The translations under genes and the position numbers were made by a program. Of a stretch of DNA of 64,000 bases, positions 52,938 to 61,420 are shown one piece after another. Below the pieces are notes generated by a model that did not search any database, was not told the DNA's origin, and saw only the letters and a program-made list of their open reading frames with translations. Within the stretch, counting starts at the first letter, position 1. Each line of letters begins with the position of its first letter. Source of the DNA: Halomonas citrativorans (lineage in GTDB: Bacteria; Pseudomonadota; Gammaproteobacteria; Pseudomonadales; Halomonadaceae); NCBI RefSeq assembly GCF_900163645.1, contig NZ_FUKM01000057.1, positions 62,001 to 126,000 of the forward strand, given 5' to 3'.

Positions 52938-54224
52938 ATGAACAAGACAATGGATGACACACTCAACGACCCTCTGGCCGCCATGCGTGAAGCGACGGTT
53001 GATATGCTGCAGTCCCGTGCGCACGCCTTTTCTCTACCCCAGCCGTTCTATAACGATGCCCGCTTGTTTGCGCTCGATATGCAGGAAGTCTTTGAAAAAG
53101 AGTGGCTATTCGCAGGGATGACCTGCGAGATACCGGCCAAGGGCAACTTTATGACCTTGGAAATCGGTAATAATCCCGTTGTGATTGTGCGTGGCGGTGA
53201 AGGACAGATTCATGCGTTTCATAACGTATGCCGCCATCGTGGCTCACGACTGTGCACCAAGGACAAGGGAAAAGTCGCAAAACTGGTATGCCCCTACCAT
53301 CAGTGGACTTACGAGCTTGACGGCCGCCTGCTGTTTGCCGGAAGCGACATGGGTACGGACTTCGACCTTAACCAGTTTGGGCTGAAGCCGGTTAGCGTGT
53401 GCACTGCGGGGGGCTTTGTGTTTATTAATCTGAGCGATAACCCGCCCGCCATCGACGATTTCCTGGTGACGCTTGAGCACTACCTTGAGCCGTACCAGAT
53501 GGACAACGTCAAGGTCGCTGTAGAGTCGAGTATTATTGAGCAGGCCAACTGGAAGCTGGTCATCGAGAATAACCGCGAGTGTTATCACTGTAATGGTGCG
53601 CACCCAGAGCTTTTGAACTCGCTAATCGAGTTTGACGATACCGAAGACCCGCGCGCGACGGACAAATATAAAGACCTGGTGACCCGCAAGCAGGCCGATT
53701 GGAACGGCGAGCAGGTGCCTTGGCGGCTCAAGCGCTTTGACAAGCGTAACCGCCTGACGCGCACACCGCTACTCGATGGCGTGGTGTCCATGACCATGGA
53801 TGGCAAGCCAGCGTGCAACAAGCTGATGGGTCGATTGACCAGTCCGGACATGGGCTCGCTGCGCATTCTGCACCTGCCGAACTCCTGGAACCACTTCATG
53901 GGCGACCATGCCGTCGTGTTCCGCGTATTGCCACTTGGCCCGCAGAAAACCATGGTCACGACCAAGTGGCTGGTGCACAAGGACGCGGTAGAGGGCGTGG
54001 ATTACGACCCGGAAAACATGCGCCGCGTGTGGGACGCCACCAACGATCAGGATCGCCAACTGGCGGAAGAGAATCAGCGCGGTATCAACTCCAAGGCCTA
54101 CCAGCCTGGCCCCTATTCACCAACCTACGAGTTTGGCGTCATCGACTTCATTGATTGGTACTCCGAGCGCATGCTCAGCAATCTGGGAAGCGATAGCGTA
54201 TCGCTGCAGTTGGCTCAGGGCTAA
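52938..54224 (+). CDS. gbcA: glycine betaine monooxygenase, Rieske oxygenase component
   Basis: First enzyme of betaine catabolism, removing one methyl group of glycine betaine as formaldehyde to give dimethylglycine. Rieske domain with CRHRGSRLC and CPYHQW near residues 98-121, and the iron-binding ENNRECYHCNGAHPEL near residue 212. Length 428 aa. The start at 52938 (MNKTMDD) follows AAGGAT; an earlier frame start at 52884 is rejected. It works with GbcB, encoded divergently. Related Rieske enzymes act on stachydrine or carnitine, but the setting favours betaine. Confidence 0.93.
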   Translation: MNKTMDDTLNDPLAAMREATVDMLQSRAHAFSLPQPFYNDARLFALDMQEVFEKEWLFAGMTCEIPAKGNFMTLEIGNNPVVIVRGGEGQIHAFHNVCRHRGSRLCTKDKGKVAKLVCPYHQWTYELDGRLLFAGSDMGTDFDLNQFGLKPVSVCTAGGFVFINLSDNPPAIDDFLVTLEHYLEPYQMDNVKVAVESSIIEQANWKLVIENNRECYHCNGAHPELLNSLIEFDDTEDPRATDKYKDLVTRKQADWNGEQVPWRLKRFDKRNRLTRTPLLDGVVSMTMDGKPACNKLMGRLTSPDMGSLRILHLPNSWNHFMGDHAVVFRVLPLGPQKTMVTTKWLVHKDAVEGVDYDPENMRRVWDATNDQDRQLAEENQRGINSKAYQPGPYSPTYEFGVIDFIDWYSERMLSNLGSDSVSLQLAQG

Positions 54225-54240
54225 CAGTACGCTGATGATG

Positions 54241-54266
54241 GGCTGGCCCGCTAAAGCGGGCCAGCC
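54241..54266. terminator. hairpin between gbcA and the convergent small gene
   Basis: GGCTGGCCCGCT (54241-54252) and AGCGGGCCAGCC (54255-54266) form a perfect 12-bp stem with an AA loop. The T-run is weak (TGCGTTT), but position between two convergent genes supports terminator function. Confidence 0.6.
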
Positions 54267-54322
54267 TGCGTTTAGCAATTGCCAATCCGTTCATCAACTC
54301 ATTAATCAATCAGGTCACGCCC

Positions 54323-54556
54323 TTACCCAAGGGGCAGAAAGCGCTCAATCGCGTGGCGCACCGAGGGCAGCAGAATGTCCTTTTGATCCATAAGCTTGCC
54401 TGCCAACGCTGGCAGCTCGGGGATCTCCTGCTTTCGATGGGCCTCAGCGGCGATTTGCGCACACGTATCGGGGTCGGCGTTCTCTGGAATATCGATACCC
54501 AGCGTGGTCAGCTGCGCCCGGAAATCATCACCATCAATCAGTTCGACAATCATCAT
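54323..54556 (-). CDS. small protein, function unknown
   Basis: 77 aa soluble protein starting MMIVELIDGDDFRAQLTTLGIDIPENADPDTCAQIAAEAHRKQE, ending in a basic amphipathic stretch (HAIERFLPLG). AGAGG lies about 8 bases before the first of two consecutive ATG codons (54556 and 54553). It is convergent with gbcA and divergent from the BCCT gene. No family is recognised, and the context in a betaine region is the only hint of a role. Confidence 0.65.
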   Translation of the reverse strand: MMIVELIDGDDFRAQLTTLGIDIPENADPDTCAQIAAEAHRKQEIPELPALAGKLMDQKDILLPSVRHAIERFLPLG

Positions 54557-54756
54557 GACGGCATCCTCTCTTGTGTTGGCTGTTGGTCTGTCAGTGTACC
54601 TATAAATCGGCTGGCAATAGCGCTGGCAACGCGGCAATAGCTATGTCGGGGTCGGTTTTGAACAACTGCGCAAGTGAGTATCGCCTAAAAATTTAAAAGC
54701 CCTATCCGCCACCTCGGCGGTTAGCGTGCAGAAAAAAATAACAACGAGGATAACCT

Positions 54757-56334
54757 ATGGACCATGATGATCCTGTTTTGACCCCCGGTCAGGATAACAA
54801 GCAGGTGATGGGGCTGGATTTCCATAACCCCGTCTTTCCGCTCTCCGCACTCGCCATTCTGCTGTTTATTCTTTATGCACTGATCTATCCCGATGCTGCG
54901 AATACCCAGCTTGGCCTTGCCAAGAACTGGTCGATTGAGCATTTCGACTGGCTGTTCATGATTGCGGGTAATATTTTTGTAGTGTTCTGCCTGGCGCTTA
55001 TCTGTCTTCCGGTTGGACGGATACGCTTGGGCGGAAGTGATGCCAAGCCGGAATACTCACGCACCTCCTGGTTTGCCATGCTGTTTGCGGCGGGCATGGG
55101 TATCGGGCTGATGTTTTGGAGTGTTGCTGAACCAGTGGCCTACTACACCGATTGGTACGGTACGCCCTTGAATATTCCCGCGGGCACACCGGAGGGCGCT
55201 AGCGCCGCCATGGGCGCCACCATGTTTCATTGGGGGCTTCATCCATGGGCGATCTATGGCGTTGTCGCGCTATCCTTGGCTTTTTTTACCTACAATAAAG
55301 GCTTGCCGCTAACCCTGCGCTCTGCTTTTTACCCGATCCTGGGTGAGCGAACGCGCGGCTGGGCAGGCCATGTCATTGATATTCTTGCCGTATTGGCAAC
55401 CATCTTTGGCTTGGCAACGTCGCTTGGCTTTGGCGCTACCCAAGCGGCTGGCGGGCTTGCCTATCTTTTCGACATACCCAATACCCTTGGAACGCAGATG
55501 GCAATTATCCTGGTGGTTACGGTGATTGCACTGTTTTCGGTATGGCGGGGAATCGACGGCGGCGTCAAGTTGTTCTCGAACATCAATATGGTGGTCGCGG
55601 CAGTGCTGCTGCTGTTTGTGGTCATCGCCGGACCGACGCTGATGATTATAACGGGAATTGGCACCACAGCAGTGGACTATGTCAGCCATATCCTACCGCT
55701 TTCGAACTGGATTGGCCGCGATGATGACATCTGGTATCACGGCTGGACCATCTTCTACTGGGCGTGGTGGATCTCCTGGTCGCCGTTTGTGGGCATGTTT
55801 ATTGCCCGCGTATCCCGGGGACGCACGGTACGCGAGTTCCTGATTGCGGTGCTGTTGGTGCCGACGCTGGTCACGCTGGTGTGGATGAGCGCCTTTGGCG
55901 GCGCGGCACTGTTTCAGGCCGAAAATAGCATGGGCGAATTAGCCAACGGCATCAGCGACGTTTCGCTTGCCATGTTCCACATGCTGGAGCTACTGCCGTT
56001 CACTGGCATCACCTCGACGCTGGCGATTGTGCTGGTGCTGGTCTTTTTCATTACCTCGGCGGATTCTGGCTCACTCGTCATCGACAATATCACCGCGGGC
56101 GGGAAAACCGATGCGCCCAAGGGGCAGCGGGTGTTCTGGGCCGCACTTGAGGGCGTCATTGCTGGTGTGTTGCTTTACGGTGGCGGTAGCACGGCGCTTA
56201 GCGCGCTGCAAGCAGGCGCGGTGGCGACAGGGCTACCCTTTACGCTGGTGCTTCTGCTGATGTGTTTTAGCCTTTACAAAGGGCTTCACAAAGAGTGGCT
56301 TGAGCTCAATGCGGTGCCCAAAATAGCGCGATAG
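54757..56334 (+). CDS. BCCT family betaine/carnitine/choline transporter
   Basis: Sodium- or proton-coupled transporter of the BCCT family (525 aa, 12 helices). The N-terminal VMGLDFHNPVFPLSALAILLFI, the GMGIGLMFWSVAEPVAYY motif near residue 115, and the WTIFYWAWWISWSPFVGMFIARVSRGRTVREF region with the conserved tryptophan box near residue 330 are all present. GAGGA lies 8 bases before the ATG. Close to gbcA, it probably brings in glycine betaine; dimethylglycine or choline remain possible. Confidence 0.93.
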   Translation: MDHDDPVLTPGQDNKQVMGLDFHNPVFPLSALAILLFILYALIYPDAANTQLGLAKNWSIEHFDWLFMIAGNIFVVFCLALICLPVGRIRLGGSDAKPEYSRTSWFAMLFAAGMGIGLMFWSVAEPVAYYTDWYGTPLNIPAGTPEGASAAMGATMFHWGLHPWAIYGVVALSLAFFTYNKGLPLTLRSAFYPILGERTRGWAGHVIDILAVLATIFGLATSLGFGATQAAGGLAYLFDIPNTLGTQMAIILVVTVIALFSVWRGIDGGVKLFSNINMVVAAVLLLFVVIAGPTLMIITGIGTTAVDYVSHILPLSNWIGRDDDIWYHGWTIFYWAWWISWSPFVGMFIARVSRGRTVREFLIAVLLVPTLVTLVWMSAFGGAALFQAENSMGELANGISDVSLAMFHMLELLPFTGITSTLAIVLVLVFFITSADSGSLVIDNITAGGKTDAPKGQRVFWAALEGVIAGVLLYGGGSTALSALQAGAVATGLPFTLVLLLMCFSLYKGLHKEWLELNAVPKIAR

Positions 56335-56371
56335 TCAGGTTTTGTTGCTGTACTTTGTTGTTGCAAATAGA

Positions 56372-56396
56372 GGCGCCATTTCAATGGCGCCCCTTT
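56372..56396 (+). terminator. Rho-independent terminator after the BCCT gene
   Basis: GGCGCCATT (56372-56380) and AATGGCGCC (56383-56391) pair perfectly, followed by CCTTTT. Confidence 0.75.
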
Positions 56397-56511
56397 TGGT
56401 TAGCGGATATCGTGTCGTGATTCCTGCATGCGTTGCCGCTAATAGCAAAGAGTAGACAGCCAAAGCGTTGCACCATGACTAAACAATATTAATAACCTGA
56501 CGGCTATTCTC

Positions 56512-58263
56512 ATGATTTACACCATCGCAATACTGCTCAGCCTGGTGGGCTACTTTGTTATCGGGCATCTCGCCGGACGGCGCGTCAAAGGCCTGGATGA
56601 TTATCTGGTTGCTGGCCGCAATGCCCCCACGTTTTTTATCCTGGGCACGCTGGTAGCAAGCTATCTCAGCACCAGCGCGTTTCTCGGTGAAACGGGTTTT
56701 GCCTATCAGGGCTATCCGTTTGTGATGCTGATCTTCGCGGCCGTCAGCACCTCGGGGTGCCTGCTGGGTGCGCTGGTGTTTGGGCGTTATCTTCGGCGCA
56801 GCGGGGCACGTACCGTGCCGGAATTTTTTGGCAAGCGCTTTGCCTCACGCCGTGTTCAGGTGATTGCCGGGCTGACCACGATTGTTGGCTTGGGCGCGTA
56901 TCTGTTAGGTGTCATGCAGGGCGCGGGCATCATGTTCTCTGAGCTGACCGGTATGCCGTACTGGGTCGGGTTGGTATTGGTGTGGGCAACTTACACGGGT
57001 TTTATTCTCTATTCGGGCTCGCCCGGCGTCATGCTCACCGACACCATCATGTTTGTGATCTTCTCGCTGGCAGCCTTGGGTGGTTCGATCTATGTGATTC
57101 AAGATTTGGGCGGGTGGAACGGTGTGGTTGAAGGCCTGCTTACCCAAACCGACAAGCCCGGTATTGCGCTATGGCACGGCGTGCTGGAAGGGCCTGAGGC
57201 CAGCTTCTCTTCGCCTGGCGAGGCGCTTACCTGGGGGCTGACACTCGGCCTCGTGTGGGCGGCGGTGCTGGCGGCGAGCCCTTGGCAATCCAGTCGTTAC
57301 CTGATGGCACGCAATGAGCACGTGGTGATGCGTTCGGCCATGTTGACGGCGGTGGCGCTGGCCATCTTCTACGCGTTGATGATGATGACCGGGGCGGCCA
57401 TCAATCTTTACGATGCTGGGCTGGATCCGGAGCGCTCCATGATTTGGGTGGCGCTCAACGTGCTGCCAACCTGGCTTGGCGTGGTCATTCTAACGGGCGT
57501 CTTTGCGGCGGGGCTATCGTCTTGCTCGACGTTCCTGTCGATCATCGGCTTTAGCCTCTCCAACGATATCCTCTCAGCCTCGCAAGATGAGACGTCGGCG
57601 ATGCGTAAAAGCCGTATTGCGGTGCTCGCTGCGGGCCTGATAGCACTGCTGCTTGCGCTGTTTCAACCGCCTGCGGTTATGTCAGTCGTATGGTTTGCCG
57701 CCACGCTATTTGCCTCCTCCTGGGGGCCGGTTGCCTTGATGAGCATCTGGAGCAAGCGGATTACTGCCGCAGGCGCTGGCTGGGGCTTAGCGGTGGGCTT
57801 TGTGGGCAACGTCGCGCTGTCGATGATGATTCAGGCCGGGTGGCTTAGCTTGCCGGTATATTTGCACCCGGTACTGCTAAGCACCTTGATGGCGCTTGTG
57901 GCGATTACGCTGGCTTCCAGGTTCACCCATGTCAGCCAGGCCGAGAAAGAGTACCAGACGTTTCTGCATACATTTGATGCTCAGGCCGTCAGTGGCTGGG
58001 TGACAGGCACCCGTGTGATTGCGCTGTGCACCATGCTTTCCGGTGGCGCCATCGGGCTTTTTCTATGGCAACAGTACGCGGTCACACTGGCTGGGTTCGC
58101 CGAGCAGTTTAGTGTGCCTGGCAGTGCTGTGCAGGGCGGCTATATGTTGGCGATAGGCTGCGGGAGCATGTTGCTGATGGCGGGAGCAGTGGGGTTCTGG
58201 GTGGTTCGCCCTCGCCAGCAGAAGGCTTTAGCTGCGCCGGTGGCCGTGTCACATAGCCGTTAA
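56512..58263 (+). CDS. sodium:solute symporter (SSS family)
   Basis: 583 aa sodium symporter with about 14 helices. Seen features: VKGLDDYLVAGRNAPTFFILGTLVASYLSTSAFLGETGFAYQGYP near the start, RTVPEFFGKRF, and the LSSCSTFLSIIGFSLSNDI segment holding a probable sodium site near residue 345. No strong Shine-Dalgarno sequence was seen. It lies between the BCCT and EamA genes, in the betaine region, with its own terminator; the substrate is unknown. Confidence 0.9.
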   Translation: MIYTIAILLSLVGYFVIGHLAGRRVKGLDDYLVAGRNAPTFFILGTLVASYLSTSAFLGETGFAYQGYPFVMLIFAAVSTSGCLLGALVFGRYLRRSGARTVPEFFGKRFASRRVQVIAGLTTIVGLGAYLLGVMQGAGIMFSELTGMPYWVGLVLVWATYTGFILYSGSPGVMLTDTIMFVIFSLAALGGSIYVIQDLGGWNGVVEGLLTQTDKPGIALWHGVLEGPEASFSSPGEALTWGLTLGLVWAAVLAASPWQSSRYLMARNEHVVMRSAMLTAVALAIFYALMMMTGAAINLYDAGLDPERSMIWVALNVLPTWLGVVILTGVFAAGLSSCSTFLSIIGFSLSNDILSASQDETSAMRKSRIAVLAAGLIALLLALFQPPAVMSVVWFAATLFASSWGPVALMSIWSKRITAAGAGWGLAVGFVGNVALSMMIQAGWLSLPVYLHPVLLSTLMALVAITLASRFTHVSQAEKEYQTFLHTFDAQAVSGWVTGTRVIALCTMLSGGAIGLFLWQQYAVTLAGFAEQFSVPGSAVQGGYMLAIGCGSMLLMAGAVGFWVVRPRQQKALAAPVAVSHSR

Positions 58264-58303
58264 CACTGCCTGGGCAGTAAGCCTGCGCTCAACTGTTACG
58301 CTT

Positions 58304-58337
58304 AACCGCTTGCCCTTGGGCGAGCGGTTATCTTTTT
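58304..58337 (+). terminator. Rho-independent terminator after the SSS gene
   Basis: AACCGCT-T-GCCC (58304-58315) pairs with GGGC-G-AGCGGTT (58318-58329), followed by ATCTTTTT. A smaller ACTGCC/GGCAGT hairpin lies just after the stop codon. Confidence 0.8.
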
Positions 58338-58359
58338 CTGCCAACCGGGAGTCAATATC

Positions 58360-59247
58360 ATGCAGTTAAGTGGTTATCAGCGCGGTCTGTTGATGGTGGT
58401 ACTGGGTGTGGTGTTTCTCAGCTTCGACGGCCTGCTGATCCGCCTTGCCGATACCGAGGGTTGGACCATCGTCTTCTGGCGCGGCTTTTTGATGTTCTGT
58501 GTGCTGGGGCTTGCGTGTTGTCGAGGCAACCGATTGGCCACGCTACGCGTGAACCCTTTTTCATCGCTGGTTTCGGCAATACTGCTGGGGCTGATTTCGG
58601 CGCTTTTCGTACTCGCGGTGATGAACGCCAACGTAGCCAACGTGGTGGTAATCCTTAGCACTGCGCCACTGTTCGCCGCTCTGTTTTCGCGGGTGTTTCT
58701 CAAAGAGCGTGTTGCTTTACGTACGCTGGTAGCGATCGCCGTCTGCATGCTGGGCATGAGTTTGGTCTTTATGGGCGAGGGAGCCCACGGCATGCTGGTA
58801 GGCAATCTTTATGCGCTGGCGGCAGCAGCGGCGATTGGCGGTAATTTGACGGTGCTGCGCCGCTTTCCGAGGATTGATCGCATCGTAGTGATTGCTGGCG
58901 GGGGCTTACTTTCTGCGGCTATCGCGCTGCCTTTGGCTTCGCCGTTTGCGTTGGATGCCCCTCGCTATGGTGTCCTCGCGGTGATGGGGCTTATTCAGAT
59001 GCCGCTGGCCACCGTGTTGATCAACAGTGCTACCCGCTATCTGCCGTCAACGGAAGTGGCGTTGTTCTATCTGGTCGAAACTGCGCTGGGTACGCTCTGG
59101 GTATGGTGGTTGTTGGGCGAGCAGCCCACGGCCTCAACGCTTGCGGGCGGGGCAGTGGTGATCACCGTACTGATGGTACATGCGGGGATTGGCCTGCATT
59201 TGGAAAGGCAGCGCCTGCGGCTATATCCGGGCTTTATGGGGAAGTAG
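58360..59247 (+). CDS. EamA/DMT superfamily permease
   Basis: 295 aa membrane protein with ten helices in two EamA repeats: GVVFLSFDGLLIRLADTEGWTIVFWRG at the start, ALFVLAVMNANVANVVVILSTAPLFAALFSRVFLKERV, and the second repeat TRYLPSTEVALFYLVETALGTLWVWWLLGEQP. Such proteins export metabolites such as amino acids. GGGAG lies before the ATG. The gene ends before a bidirectional terminator and is convergent with the etf-dgc operon. Confidence 0.9.
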   Translation: MQLSGYQRGLLMVVLGVVFLSFDGLLIRLADTEGWTIVFWRGFLMFCVLGLACCRGNRLATLRVNPFSSLVSAILLGLISALFVLAVMNANVANVVVILSTAPLFAALFSRVFLKERVALRTLVAIAVCMLGMSLVFMGEGAHGMLVGNLYALAAAAAIGGNLTVLRRFPRIDRIVVIAGGGLLSAAIALPLASPFALDAPRYGVLAVMGLIQMPLATVLINSATRYLPSTEVALFYLVETALGTLWVWWLLGEQPTASTLAGGAVVITVLMVHAGIGLHLERQRLRLYPGFMGK

Positions 59248-59278
59248 TACGTTTGCCGCTCGTGAACCTGGACTAAAA

Positions 59279-59299
59279 AGCCCGCCGAGAAGGCGGGCT
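59279..59299. terminator. bidirectional terminator between the EamA gene and etfB
   Basis: AGCCCGCC (59279-59286) and GGCGGGCT (59292-59299) with loop GAGAA. Read on the minus strand, the stem is followed by TTTTTAG, so it best ends the dgc-etf operon. Confidence 0.8.
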
Positions 59300-59328
59300 G
59301 ACAGTATCGTTACCGTGAAGAAGTGCGC

Positions 59329-60153
59329 CTAACTCAGTACTCCTTCCTCCTTGAGCAGTTTGAAGATCGCTTCGGCACCTTGTTCCGGAGTGACGTCGTT
59401 AAGCGTCTGCCCGCCGCCACCGTCGGCCTTGGCAGCGGCGGCTTTGAAACGGTCACGCGCTGATGATGACTTAACGATCTTAAGCCGCTTGGGACGCTTG
59501 CGCGCTGGCTGGAACTGCCAAGTGCTTAGTGCTTCATCAAGCTCGCTGGCCGCTTTTTGATGGGCTAACTCGCCGCGCCTGGCGGGACCAAAGGCGCTTT
59601 GGCGGGCGGCGGGAGCGCTGCTGTCCACCGTGGCAAGCGCCGGTAGGCGAATGCGCAGGCGCCGCCGCTTGCCGCGCGGCAATGCTTGCAGCACTGTGAC
59701 CACTCCCTGTTCGACCTTTTCCACCGCCGCTAGACCCGTAATGATCGGCCAGCCAAGCGCCTCGGCCAGTAGGTAAGGCGTTACACCCGAGGCCTCGCCG
59801 GTTTCGGCGCGAGTACCGGTCAGCACCAGCTGCGGGGCGCTGGCGCGCAACGCGTTGGCCAGCGCGGGGATTACATCGGCTTGGGGCTTCTGCTCGATCA
59901 AGCCGACAGAGTTGATACCCATGCCGAGATAGCCGCGGATGGCCTCTTCATGATCGCTATCTTGCGGGCCTGCATGTAGCAGGCTGACTGAGGCGTTTTC
60001 CAGCGACAGGGCCATTTCTACCGCTCGGGCGTCCTGGTCGGCGCGGCGTGCGCGCGCGGTCAGTGGGTGTTGGCCTACCGACACCAGTACAGCGACGTTC
60101 AGCGCGTTGGCGGTTGATTGCTTGGCACTTTTGTTACTGACATCATGCGGCAT
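59329..60153 (-). CDS. etfB: electron transfer flavoprotein subunit beta-like protein
   Basis: 274 aa EtfB-family subunit accepting electrons from the dimethylglycine demethylase. Family blocks are DQDARAVEMALSLENASVSLLHAGP, GTRAETGEASGVTPYLLAEALGWPIITGLAAVE and RRRLRIRLPALATVDSSAPAARQS, followed by a basic linker and a C-terminal ending FKLLKEEGVLS. AGGAG lies 7 bases before the ATG at 60153. It overlaps the etfA end by 11 bases and is the last gene of the dgcA-dgcB-etfA-etfB operon. Confidence 0.87.
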   Translation of the reverse strand: MPHDVSNKSAKQSTANALNVAVLVSVGQHPLTARARRADQDARAVEMALSLENASVSLLHAGPQDSDHEEAIRGYLGMGINSVGLIEQKPQADVIPALANALRASAPQLVLTGTRAETGEASGVTPYLLAEALGWPIITGLAAVEKVEQGVVTVLQALPRGKRRRLRIRLPALATVDSSAPAARQSAFGPARRGELAHQKAASELDEALSTWQFQPARKRPKRLKIVKSSSARDRFKAAAAKADGGGGQTLNDVTPEQGAEAIFKLLKEEGVLS

Positions 60154-61420
60154 CGCGATTCTCCTGCTGTTCAGCGCGGTACTGCTCAACCCGTGACACA
60201 AGGGCGGCGAGTATCTGGCTGGCATCGCCGATCACGGCAAGGTCGGCACGTTTGACCATGTCGCAGCCTTCATCAAGGTTAACCGCGACGACCTTATCGC
60301 AGCTTTGGATGCCCTGAAGGTGTTGGATGGCGCCGGAAATCCCCACCGCCACGTAAACGCGAGCCGAGACCCAAGTGCCGGTGGCACCTACCTGGCGGTC
60401 GCGCGGCATAAAACCGTCATCCACCGCCACGCGTGAGGCCCCTTTGGTGGCACCGAGCACCTCGGCAGCGTGATGATAGCTATCCCAGTTTTTCACGCCA
60501 TTACCAGCGGAAAGGATAAATTCTGCTTCCGCGAGCGATACGCTGGCCGGGTCCACCGCGACTTCGCCCATGTCCTCAATGCGGCCGAGTATATCGGGAA
60601 GTCCGTTAGAAAGAGTGATTGGCTCAGCCGCGTGGCGGGTTTCGCTGACCGGGTCGGCACACTCGGCCAAGGCCAGTACGATACGGGGCAGGGCGCGGGT
60701 AATGTCGTTTCTACCTGCAGCACCACGTGCGGTACAGCGCCAACCGGTCGCGCTTTCAGTATCTGCCTCGACCTGCCAGACCTGAGCGGCCGGGCGCTCG
60801 CCAAGCCTTGCGGCGAGGCGCCTGCCGAGTTCACCGCCAACGCTTGAGTCGGGTAGCAGCCAGTGGCGGGGCGTCATTTCACGGTCTACGCTCTGCAGGG
60901 TGGCGACGCTAAGCTCCGGCAGGTAGCCCGAGAAACGCTCGCCTTCCAAGTGTATTAGCCGGTCAATACCCGCCTCGTCAAAGGTGGTTTCTTTATGCTC
61001 GCCAAACACCACGGCCAGTACGGCACCAGGCTGGGCCGGGTCGGCATCGGCTAGCTGGCGGGCAAGCCCCAACAGATCACGGTCGTGGGATGAAAGGCGC
61101 CCACCAGCCATATCCGGTACGACCGCCACCATAAAGGCGGGAGTATCGACAGTGACCGGCTTCCTCGTATCTTTGGCCTCAATGCTGCGCCCTGGCGCCT
61201 GTGCCGCCTGCTGGATGCCGCTACGATCAATTCGCCGAATGCCGTTGGGACCGATGAAGCCGACCGCATGGGGATTGCGGCGCATCACGCCGTTAGGCCC
61301 CATCCATTCACTGGCTACTGCGCCGCCACCCAGTTCGGCGAGCATCTCAAGATGTTGCGGGTGCAGGCGGTTGCGGGCGATCCACTCTTTACGAGGGTCA
61401 CGACGAACAAACTCGCTCAT
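60143..61420 (-). CDS. etfA: electron transfer flavoprotein subunit alpha
   Basis: 425 aa EtfA, longer than usual (about 310) because of an extended N-terminal part (residues 1-110) before the regular domain VVPDMAGGRLSSHDRDLLGLARQL. The FAD-binding C-terminal domain is seen in LSAGNGVKNWDSYHHAAEVLGATKGASRVAVDDGFMPRDRQVGATGTWVSARVYVAVGISGAIQHLQGIQSCDKVVAVN. It overlaps dgcB by 4 bases. Same arrangement as the betaine-linked Etf pair of pseudomonads. Confidence 0.9.
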   Translation of the reverse strand: MSEFVRRDPRKEWIARNRLHPQHLEMLAELGGGAVASEWMGPNGVMRRNPHAVGFIGPNGIRRIDRSGIQQAAQAPGRSIEAKDTRKPVTVDTPAFMVAVVPDMAGGRLSSHDRDLLGLARQLADADPAQPGAVLAVVFGEHKETTFDEAGIDRLIHLEGERFSGYLPELSVATLQSVDREMTPRHWLLPDSSVGGELGRRLAARLGERPAAQVWQVEADTESATGWRCTARGAAGRNDITRALPRIVLALAECADPVSETRHAAEPITLSNGLPDILGRIEDMGEVAVDPASVSLAEAEFILSAGNGVKNWDSYHHAAEVLGATKGASRVAVDDGFMPRDRQVGATGTWVSARVYVAVGISGAIQHLQGIQSCDKVVAVNLDEGCDMVKRADLAVIGDASQILAALVSRVEQYRAEQQENRDAA